From Membranipora membranacea (lineage: Eukaryota; Bryozoa; Gymnolaemata; Cheilostomatida; Membraniporidae), in assembly GCA_914767715.1 (NCBI GenBank), contig OU612069.1, forward strand, positions 23,435,387 through 23,495,386: 60,000 nucleotides of DNA. Reading direction: 5' to 3'. Every line of letters begins with the position of its first letter. The stretch's first letter is position 1. Positions 24,601 through 36,600 of this stretch are shown here, one piece after another. Both the position numbers and the translations under genes were made by a program. The notes below the pieces were generated by a model. It saw only the letters and a list, made by a program, of their open reading frames with translations. It made no database searches and was not told the origin of the DNA.

Positions 24601-27600
24601 CTCGCATCTTTTGTCATAGTTGCTATCATAATCTTAAGATTAGAAAAAAGGTATGATTTGTCCTTGTAAAAGCTATGGGGTGACATTGTTTGATTCCAAA
24701 AATCTACTCAGTAATTGATTTCATTTAAAATTGTCTAACTATTTAAATTTGTCCGCTGCAAATTATAGGGTCTAATATGATTTGATGTTTGTGATTTATG
24801 GTTTCAGAAGCTACCTAGATACCATGGTAAAGACTCCATACTTATTCCTATAATTCTCACGTGTGTTGAGCCTACACAACAAATAAGTTTAGTCAAAGTC
24901 CATCAATTGATGTCTCCAAAGGACAAATTCTTAAATAGCACATTTGGCCATGCTTTGCTGGTAAGAAATCTGATTTATTACTGAATGGTTCGTTTGTCAC
25001 AAGCTGTAGGCTGTAAATTAACAAAAACTAAACGAAACTAGACCTAAATATCTTAATATGCTGCTGATTTGTTTGTTGAAAGCCCCATTCCCCCCCCCCT
25101 TATTCCCTAGTCAGTTGAATTATGAAAAATATTGTTTATGATAGATATGGAGGGTTTAAAACTAAACATACTAAATACCAGCTCATATGTCCGCGACTCT
25201 GATCTATCTACCACAATTGCAGACAAGGCTCCCTCACCGACCCACATAGTGCTCTTCACTGATGGTAAAATACAACTTTCTCCGTGAACAACAGTATTAC
25301 CGTGCTTGCAATAAAGCCGTGCCATTCCTGAAACAAAAGAACTCAGTCATGTGCAAACAGATATAATTTTCTCATACAGTACAAGAATTTAAGAGATTCA
25401 GTGCAAGCCTAGTTATTGGGCTAACTACGTACAAAAATCTCTATTCATTTCCTTCAGAGAAAAATAGACTTGTTTGAAATTTTGAACTGTCTGCTTGAAA
25501 ATGACTTTACATGAGGCAATGGAAGTGTGACTAAAAGAAGCGCTGCAAAATTGTAATAAATTCCTAGGGTACTAATGTGCATTGTTAGGCGTAGGCGTTT
25601 AATCAGTGGTAGAGTGATAAATTTTTCTACTACCGAAATCACCACTACTACCACCGCCTCTGAAGACACCTTTGCCCCTTTCAATCAATCCGTGCTCTTG
25701 ACTAGGAGACTACCATTACAATAAAATATTTTTAATAATGAATAAATATTTCTAAATCTTCTTAGACGCTGTACAGCAACAGCATGATATAGCCTGTTGA
25801 AAACGTTTTCCCAAGAAAAAATCAGTCACAGGGAATTACACCCCAGTGGCCAATGAGTAATAACTAGCAAATCAAGTGTGTTTGATCAAACTATGTACTG
25901 CGGGGCCAGTTGGCTTAATGGAACTGGTGATCATATAGCACATCAGGTGGTTAATGAATTTGTTCCTGAATCCTCATGCATACATAGCCTTGAGCGCAGA
26001 CATAATTCAGAAATGCACAAAATTGGGATTGAGCTCTTTGAAGATAAACCAACCACAGATTATATTAGGAAGTTAACTGAATCAAGTTGACGTCTCTAGT
26101 TTTACTCTCAAATGAGCAACTCGCAACTAGTCGACATAATCAGTTTGTGCAAGACTGGCAACATGACAAAAAGGCCAGGATGATTTTTTATCTCTTAAAT
26201 TCAGTATAGCAATCAGAATGCTACTTGGAACATCATTTTTGAAGAACACTGTAAACCAAAGACATATCTCAATATCGTGGTGAGTTAAATTGTACTCTTT
26301 TTTATTATACATTTTTGGCACGGAAAAAAGTAGATAATATAAGTAATGTAGGGAATGAATTAGATAACCATTGAATGGTACAAACATGGCAGCATTGGAA
26401 ACTCTAACGACAGCACATTTACATCTCCATCACTGCAGAATCAGTTTTAGCGATGTTAACTGATCAACATATCAAAGACTACAATGTATGTCTATGTCTA
26501 CGCTCGTTGACCATAGCTATTTTCATCTTCGTTACAGTTAGGAATAACAAAAAAATTTACAGTGCCTAATTTAGTACAAACTCACCCCATTGCTCGGTTT
26601 TAACAACACTATCCCACCATAAATTGTAAGTGGTTTTATATCTACATTAATCTATTACTCTGTAATGTTTGAAACCAGGATTGCATATCTTTTGGCAAAA
26701 CTGAAATGTTATTTTTCTTAATTTCTGGGACAATTTTAATTGATACCCTGTTTTCCTATCATAAACACCGAATTGGTTGCTTTGTTTATCACACAGTAGT
26801 AATCGAAATATCCATTTCACAATTTAATCCTGCACCATTTTTTTGTTGAAACAGGGTACAATCTTCCCATCAATAATAACAACAATTGGAGGAACTATTG
26901 TTGCCAATAACCAAGTTGATTATCTTAGCTTACAGATACATGATGAAGCTGGATACAGATTATTCATGACTTTGAAACATGCGAGCTAAAAGTTACAACT
27001 TCAAGCTTAATCTTTTGACGATCAGATGATTCCTCAATCGTTGTCATACAAGCGCATTCTGAAAGCCTAAATATATATATCATCAATTGCGAAGGAAAGT
27101 GATTGTATCTTCAATTTTCCTCAGTTAACAAGAGTCTTCTCTGCACTTCCAATCATTCAAACTGACCAAATCATGTTTTCAATTTCAAAACGCGTAGTCT
27201 TCCATCTTCAAGGAACGTGTGCACAAATAGAAACTACCATGATTATAATATTCACCGTCGTTGATATTGAAGACAAACACTCGAGATTCAGCCCAATCTG
27301 TGACCATCAGAAGTCCTCGGTGATATGGATGTTGAGCCACGTGACCGTTGCTAGCAGTCATATACAAGGGACGGTGTAGAAAATGGAATTTGTATTTGGC
27401 ATCAGGATCAGCATTAGGTGTCAAACTACAAATTTCAAGAATAATTATGTTTTACAAAAGCTTTTCAATTTATTGAAATTGTAGACAAGTTAAAAGAAAT
27501 CTAATTATATTACAATAAAATTCAATTTTGAAAACGCAATCAAGATGAAATTGATGAGTTGAAAAGATATGTTGCCATTGCCATGCAGATGAGGACAGAA

Positions 27601-30600
27601 TATGAATGCAGTAGAGACTGGGAGGAGCATGCAATAAATGATGGTAATAGATAATTACACACAAATAATATTGAACCAACCTGAATAGCTTACTCGGCCT
27701 CAGGTCATTCACTGCAAAACTATGATGTGTAAGGCTTATCCTATCGAAGTTGTAGCGAGTAACACCTTAAAAAAAGTGCAAGAAATTGTATGCATGTACA
27801 TGGAATTCAATTTGACTGCAAATATCTTTCAATTTCAATAATATGCCTGTTTGCGGTGGTCTCATTTAATTTATAACTGATATATCAGCTTTCAATAATG
27901 TGCAATGCCAATATTATTACATAATCATACTACTGAAAATCTCATTATAGTCGTGAGCAAAAAATACATTTAGATGTGTGTTACTATCAAGTGAGATGTA
28001 AAGATGTAAGGCTGTATGCCGATCACTAGTTTTGCTATCATCGGTAAAGATCGTCATTTTGAAAAAATGTGATGATGGGTCACTCAAATGAATCAAATAA
28101 TCACATTTTTCAAGGGAATCAATTTGACACTCTCATATGGCTAAATCAGTGCTCACCAGAAGATTGCAATGCTGACAATAACATGAATCCTTGTAATTCC
28201 TACCTGTGGTTATGTGTCAAATATATCGCATTGCCCTTTCAACACCTCATAGATTGACTCAACCCAATTTTATAGCATCACTGACATTCCCACAGTTTAG
28301 TTTTAGTTTTAAATTTCATAGCCACTAAAGACTGTTGATTAATATCAACAAGTCTTTTTGGTATCTCCGCTGTTATCCGCAAATGCATGCAGAAATTTGA
28401 ATTGTTTACGGAAAAATCGGTAAGGATTTAATCAAATCAGCAGAAATAAAAGGGACTTTTTTGGTAGAATTGACGTAATTTCCCTGGATGGAATTAGTTA
28501 TAAGCATTTTAAGGAGACATTATCATGAATACTACAGAAATCAGGAAGAATTGTAACGTCCTTACCATATTGCACCTTCTGGTACACTTCAAAATTATAG
28601 CTGGTGCGGGTGCCCTTGGTGATTAGTCCAGCTTCCATGCTTGAACCATGAAAAGCACTCATCTGATTACGTTCTGCAACCTGTCGTTTTGAATCACCAT
28701 TCCAGGAATAAATGTAAAGTCCCTTCAAAATACATTACAATACAACCGTTTATTCCTAATTTTCAAGCATTTTAACAGTGATGCAGAGATACTTGCAAAA
28801 ACATGGAAAACTAAACATGATTCATTCCTAGCACTGAAAATGTCTGCATATCATATCATCAATATTGCCAGTAGATTTTTCCATATCTTAATCTTCAAAG
28901 TGTAAATAATATATCTTGTTGAGTGAGTAATTATCACACACTGGTTGTTGCGTCTGCTGTGGCGTTGTGGCGAGGCAACTCTAGCGCATTTATACTCCCA
29001 ATCATTTATGCTCAAATAGGCAATGCAATTATTAGGAACCAGAATACCACATATTTTGCCAACACACTATTTTCAGGGCAAACCAGTTGCTTTGTTCAAA
29101 CCCAAGGGAGAGGTTAAATTAAAATCATGTCAATGTACTCAAAAATTCTATAACTAACAATCTAAATATAATACTAGTGATCTGTGCACCAATGGAGGAA
29201 AAGAGGTATGTCATTTTTTCTTATTAAATCCTCATGTTATCTTCTCAGAGCGCTGTTTATCATGTTTGCTATTTTAAGGCAAGTTGGCATTTGTTCGTGA
29301 TCAAACCAACCATTATTATGCTATATCAAGACACACAGTTCTACAGATCTTTATTTTTGTGCTTTGTTTTTCTTCCTACATCACAAGGTTTTCTCAAAGC
29401 ACACTGTTTACAATTTGTTCCTCTTAATTACAGTCTTACGCTGGCAATGGCATAACAATAAAAATATCACTAGTCATCCGTAAACTCCATCCAACTCAAC
29501 TCAATGTACTTATCGCTACAGTAAGACTCTTCTCGACATAGAGAAGTAAGATGGAGCTAACCTCTCCCGTGTGGAATCATATCATATAAACGTCAAAAGT
29601 GGACTTCCTCCCAGAGTGTTGATCACTGTCGGATTCTATACCTCGCAAACTGCTAATAACTGCTATAAAACGTTACATAATGGACTGTGACTAGGCATCG
29701 AGTTGTCCTATCTCGTTTTCCAAACCTTTTCATAGTATATGTATAACGTAACAGTGCATGTACAACGCTTCTCAAGAGGGTGAATGAAACCAAACTGCAT
29801 CCTGGTCTACAGAGGGTGATATATCCTGATCCAGTCTACAGAGGGTGATTTATCCCGATCTAGTCTTCAGCGGGTGATATATCTTAACCTAATCTACAGA
29901 GGGTGATATCTTAGTAGCTGATATTATCATCATACTACCGCTGCTAGTGTATCTCTTCTAACTACTAACCTTCGATGCTGTATACTCTACTGTGCTACTC
30001 TACGGTGAGTGCTTACTCTATACTCTGACTGGCGATAAAGGAAGCTGGTGAGAGACAACTCCTAAATCCTGGTAACAAATCTATACACCCTCGCTTCCAT
30101 GCATAAACTGACCATGCTCATGACATGAATAAATATAAATAAACTGTGACATTATACACGCTCACTCTTTGCAACCGATTTTGTGTGTTTTTTTTTCCAT
30201 AAAGCCTTTCCATTTGTGTTTCACACACAGTGAGTATTGATTCAGTTTCAGTAAGCATTGATTGTGTATCCTAGCAATCAATCAAGCATTCTCATAATTG
30301 TGTATCAAAGTGACAACTAAGTATCAATCTGTGCATTCCGTATCATAAGCGATAATTTTGTGGTAAAAGTCACATCAAACCTGTAATATCATACAGTAGT
30401 AGTAGTAGTGTTTTTTACACACCAGAGTTGTCTCGTGCACGGCGCATAGCTTTCGCTTTCGCTGTCTCAGTGCTTACTCGGTTTTTGCGTGTCAATCTTA
30501 ACTCAGTTATTTAAAGTCAAAAATGCTCAGTTGTAGTTATCTCCTCCTTACTTTTCCAAAAGCTATCTCCTTCCTACGGTTTTTAATTCAGAATAACCAC

Positions 30601-33600
30601 ATTTGGTCACCTGGATCGTTAGTCAATCAGCTAACTATTCATTTATCTTTTTCTGCAAAAAACTCCAAATCTGACAAAAAATCTCCAAGTTCGTGTTTTT
30701 CTGTTTGGGCAGAACTACATTTCGACATGGTAACTCACAGAGATCTGGTTTTTTTTGGAGCATCAGTTCATCACATTATCTAAATGAGCTTTTGAGGGCA
30801 TGTTTGAAATAATTTTTTAACATATTGAAAATTGCGGTTGTTCATTTTATCCATCACTGCAGTGGCAATGTTGCGCAAGGCAGTGCAAAGAGCCTATATA
30901 TTTGTAGTTTCTATGCCAGTGTGTACAGTTTCAAACTAATTCTAATTGCCTTTTATCAAAGGAGTGGAGCAATTTACAAATGACAATGGAGATGATATAC
31001 TGAACTTAAACAAAAGAATATTTCTGTTGGTTGATATAAGTTTTCAGTATAGATCGTGGTGACCCATCAGTCACCCATCAAATTTGATCAGAATGACTAT
31101 AGACCTCAAAATGATTAATATTATTAATATTCCGAAACATGGTTTGGATTTGGCTTTTTCAGTGGATACTGTTCAATGATAGCATTTTCAAACTTCACCC
31201 AAATGTTTGAGCTTAAATTTTACTCGAAAATGATCCCAATATTTTTATTATTGAAAAACACTAATGTAACTATGCTGGATGCGTATAGAATTATGATAAC
31301 TGTGTGTCTGGAGGGCTCACCCTTAATAACACACATGATATTCTATGTGAAATTAGTCTAAGTGCTCAGACTCCAAGGCGCAGGGAGTTGCTTGCGCACT
31401 CTATCAAACTGTTTGATAGCGTGCACGAGTAACTCCCTGCGCCTTGGAGTCTGAGCACTTAGACTAATGTGAAATATTCTGCTGCATATTCAGTGAGCTG
31501 GTTTCTGTATGTTCGACCTTGGTGTATTTATCACCATTAAGGAATTGCAGTCCTGAAATAACCGTTGACAGCATTTATGTTCCGGTTGAATTTGTACATT
31601 TTTTTTAAAATGGTGCCCTGGGACTGCATCTATACTGCAACAAGTTATAATGTTGTTACTTTTGAGGATTCGGTTAGCCAAACAGGTGGGCTGCCTCAAT
31701 AAACAACAAATCTGAGATGGCCTCCAAACAAAATTGGAAGCAATTCTTCATGCAGCGCATTGAAACGATCCAAGTACAATTGAGACCTCTGCTGGATGAA
31801 GATATCAGTTAGAGCAATTACAGACATTGTTTTCTCAGAGTAAATTTTCTAATCCCTCAAGAAAATCTTATTTGTAAACAACCAGTGTATTGCAGTCTCT
31901 GTGTTTCATTACAGGGAAAGAATTTATAGGTGCAAGTAATGACTTCAAGAAATGCCTCAACGAAATCAGTAGTGATAGGGTGCAGAAGTACCTAGAGTCC
32001 AAACAGTGCCGCTTTGTGTTCAATCCTCCTTCAGCTAGCCACTTTGGCGGAGTCTGGGAAAGGCTCATTAGGACTGTACGCAATGTGATGAACAGTATTC
32101 TGATAGAACAACACACTACCAGACTATCTACTCAGGAGCTTAGAACACTAATGTACGAATGTATGTACATTATCGATATCAGACCACTGACAACCACAGC
32201 TCTCAGTCAGTCAACAAGTGTAGAACCTCTTCCACTAACACCAAATCTTCTTCTCACTATGAAAAGATCTTCTACTCTACCTCGACCTGGGAAATTTGAA
32301 GACCCTGATCTGTATTGTCGTAAAATATGGCGACGTGTCCAGTATCTGGCTGATCAGTTCTGGAGTCGCTGGAAATGCTGGATCTACAATCACTGCAATC
32401 CAGGTCCAAGTGGACAAAGTCTTAGCCAAATATCAAACTAGGAGACATTGCTATGATCAAAGGGGAATCTGCTAGAAATGATTGGAGACTCGGTATTGTT
32501 TCAATTGTTCACCCTAGTAAAGATGGACTAGTTCGCAAAGTTTCTCTACATGTCGGAAATGGACAGTATATGGATCACCCAATTGACAAGCTTGTCCTCC
32601 TACTTAGTTCTCCCAGTGATTAACTATCCCGCTTGTTGCCTCATATTCTGTTAGTCAGGAAAAACCACTCCGCTTTTTGGAGGGGGTGTTGCGTCTGCTG
32701 TGGCGTTGTCCCAATCATTTATGCACAAATAGGCAATGCACCCATATTGGGAACCTATTTTGAATAACAATAGAATACAACATATTTTGCCAACACACTA
32801 GTTTTCAGGGCAAATCAGTTGCTTTTTTCAAACCCAAGGGAGAGGTTAAATTAATATCATGTCAATGTCCTCAAAAATTCTATAACTTATAATCTATATA
32901 TAATACTAGTGATCTGTGCACCAATGGAGGAAAAGAGGTATGTAATTTTTCTTATTAAATCCTCATCTTCTCAGAGCGCTGTTTATCATGTTTGCTATTT
33001 TAAGACAAGTTGGCATTTGTTCATGATCAAACCAACCATTATTATCTTATATCAAGACACACAGATCTACCGATCTTTATTTTTGTGCATTGTTTTTGTT
33101 CCTACATCACAAGGTTTTCTCAAAGCACACTGTTTACAATTTATTCCTCTCAATTACAGTCTTACGCTGGCAATGGCATAACAATAAAAATATCACTAGT
33201 CATCCGTAAACTCCATCCAACTCAACTCAATGTACTTATCGCTACATTGGTCTCATCTGCAATTTGTGAACGAGTTTGACTGTGATCAACAGGTCGCTAA
33301 GGATTAAGACCCAGTGTCAGAGGCTTATTGCACACTAAAGATCGTTTGTTGAATGAGAGTTCGCTCCTCATTAGATTTATACCACTTGACAATGCTAATT
33401 CTCTGGGAGTGAAATGTTCCCTATCTCATTATCATAATTATAAGTGTATGTAGTGGTAAAAAGTAATTGACAGTCAAAGGAGTTATCATCACTTTGAGTA
33501 CATGAATACAACAAGAATTTTACAAGAATACAACTATAGATTTGAGAGTTCGTAACGCTAAAAAGTAACTGTCAGTAATCATCCTTCTGAGTTCAAAAAG

Positions 33601-36600
33601 ACAACAATAATATCACTTATTTATCTAATGTATAGGAATTTTTGGTGATTTTTACAGATCATGCAATCAGTTTCAAGGGAGTCAAAATTTTGTCGGTAAA
33701 AAATTTCCCAATCAAAGATCAAGTCCAATTCAGAAAAAAGTTATTTCTGGGTCACTTCAATTCAGACCACCGTACCCTCTTTTTATATAGTTCGGAACAA
33801 TATTGTCATTGTTTTAGCACCATGAACACTCACCGACTCAACAAAGAAAACCCAGAAATTTTTCTCATCCAGATATACCATGCCAATCACCAACCGAGCT
33901 TGACCATGCTGATCCAAATCAAGTGTTCCACTGCTACATTGACCTATTAACATTGTACATCAGTGAAATATAATATTGAAGCAGCAGCGTCAAAAGCCTG
34001 AAATTTAAAAGAAAAAATAAGAAATGCTGAATATACGTGGCTACCATGTCATGCAAGATTATAGTTCTGCGGCAATACCGTAATAGGCCTATCTTGTGGA
34101 TAATTGTCAAAAAAACTTAAATGTAACACACCACTGTCACATAGAAGTCATGAACTAATCAGAAAGCTCGACCTGTCAGCGTTTTGAATAAACATTATGC
34201 TGATATATTAATTCATAAGATAGGGAGCGGCTGTGGTCCATTGGATAGGGCGTGGGTCTTTCAATTCCGCGTTCCTGTGTTAGATTAGTGAAGCTAATAA
34301 CATCAGTTTTCCCACATGGCATCACAGGGCATGGAGACTATAAACTAATTATTATTTGCATGTTCATGGTGTCAAGCTTATTCACCGAATGCTACAAAAT
34401 AGAAGTTCAAGTAATATCTATAATATGAAGCAAACATTATTTTGGTACTGAAGTAGCGCATATCAAATTATGACATATCTTTTTCTATTACCTATGACAG
34501 TTGTAACTTGTTTTGTTGTCATTTTCATCTTTCGGGCACACGACTTATTATCCACAAACAAAAGCCATTGCCCATCTTCAGTGATATATCCATGGTCAGG
34601 CCACTTTATTCGAGCTGCTAATCCTATCCCATCGTTGAAATTGAAGCTGCCTGAATTCTGACGGGAGCACTTACCAGCAATCTCTAAAATAAAGATGATT
34701 TTATTGTTTTGATTGCAGCTATTTTATGCTTATTTTGACTTATTTCATTTTACTAGTTAGTATAAGGTTCAAAAAGCAGGAGATTAGAACAACAATAACA
34801 AGTCAACGCTAACAGATAGAAAAACTTGCACTTAGCAGTTTCTGACCCATTCAAGGAAGTCTATTATGTAGGTAGTTTCTGTTAGAAGCACTAGTGAAAA
34901 GCTGATTGTCAAATAATTTGCTTACCCTTCACTGGTTTTGACATATTTCGCATGTAGTATATCTGTATGCATCCCTCTCCACTGTTAGGAGAAAACCCGT
35001 TACCGTTTCCCACCATGATTTGTTTTGGGTCATGTCGGCAAGGCTACAAAATTCAAATCAGTTGGAGCAAATGTATTATCATCTCTCATCTATCACAGTC
35101 TCATCGATAAGGTATGGATACATATTAAATTCTTTTCATAGATTGGCAACACCTTGATATGCAATAAAATCACTTACTATCATAAAGTTGTCCACGAACT
35201 CAAGACTAGGAACGCCTGTGACAGTTGACAATTCCCATCCGACTGTATTCAGGGCCTTAAATTTCAGTTTGTTCCAACTCACACACCTAAGCAGATAGAA
35301 ATTGAATAGAAGGTTGGTCAGAGTACCAAAAACATTGTGGGGGTTGAGTGTAATATGTTTTCGGAACTTTCAAATATTCCAGGGTGACGATGTTAAAATC
35401 TAGTTTGATTATAAATGTAGCTAACTCTGATTCCATTTCAATTTATAGCTTGCAATCATCCGAGTCAAGAATTTGATGAGGCTCGTACAAGGTCTAACAT
35501 GGCTGAAAATTTCAGTTTCGTAACGGCTATGATTATAGTTAAGCCCAATTAAAGATAATCGGTTGCAGGGTTCATACAGCATTTTGAGGTGCCAAAGAGC
35601 ACAAACAGCAATGATACAGACCAGCGGTAAGACACAGACAGCAGGGCCTTCAGAACTCAGACCATTGCTGTATAGGCACACAGTCCTTTACTGCTGTGGA
35701 TTTAGGACACTTTGAGTACAGTTAGTGGATGCATGGCAAGTTGGCAGACCGAGCAAAACAGAGGTCTCCGGGATGAACTCATGACCCGGAGTACATCTCT
35801 GTGTCTTTGTAGGTCGGGTGCCCTTGTTTGTCATATTTCTAAGCTCTGACTTGAATTTCCAAATCTTGAATTACGTCATTTTATCTGATTTTACAACATA
35901 ATTAGTTGTAATTTTTTGAACTAGAAGGGATAGCCAGGTAAAGATATTGACTAGCTGCATAGAAGTTCAGGTATATGTACTGTTGAGGTTCCCATGAAGC
36001 TGAAAAAGGAGGATGAAAAGAGGGAGGAAAAAGGGAGATATGGAGGGATGGGAAAAACCTTAAAAGCTGTAAGCCAAAAAGGAAGACTTGTCGGGTGTTG
36101 GTTAGTAACAAGTAGGTTAGACCTGACAGATGCCTGTAGGATGGACTGCAAAACTTGACCTTCCTTTTGATACTTGTGAAAGAGCAGTGGCTTTATTGAA
36201 TAACTAAAATAATAGTGATTGGATTAATTCATTCAAGTTGAACATTAAGAAGGTTACCAGACCCAAATTGTGTTGGTTTTGAAGGGAACAGCTATGAATG
36301 AGCCTGCCTGACCAAGCGAATGCCATTCTCAAAGTACCCCAAACCTATTGACAATACAGCATGTGTAGCCATACCTTAAGCCATACCCGATGCCACATCT
36401 TTGTGGTGTTAATTTGGTTCGGCCATTTTGGTTCTAAAGAGGCTGAATGTACTGAAAAAGTACCTTTCACTTTCATTGGTCTAGTCATTAATGCCTCAAT
36501 GAGAGCAGAAGAATGATGCATGTCATAACCTTCATGGCTGCGTGCACTTTTTCATCTCTCAAATATATCGGTACATCTATATCAGATGAACTGATAGTTT

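Larger units (their letters stand above)
28946..33246 (+). mobile_element. BEL/Pao LTR retrotransposon, internally deleted or replaced
   Basis: Two direct LTRs (28946-29520 and 32697-33246) start TGTTGCGTCTGCTG and end CTACA. The flanks CTGGT and TTGGT are a near-perfect 5-bp target-site duplication. The internal region keeps only the end of pol (integrase and the terminal domain) next to a GGAGGGGG polypurine tract at 32689-32696. Gag, protease and RT are missing. The interior also contains a 29-bp tandem array, a copy of the dispersed repeat found at 1-236, and a 117-bp palindromic element. It sits in intron 5 of the minus-strand gene, in the opposite orientation. Confidence 0.85.

Noticed and set aside
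29234-29455. ORF repeated at 32909-33181
   Set aside because: Both lie inside the two BEL/Pao LTRs, so the similarity reflects LTR identity rather than a gene.
34223-34295. Intact tRNA gene
   Set aside because: A-box-like sequence is present, but no proper B box, paired acceptor stem or anticodon stem could be formed; called a SINE head instead.
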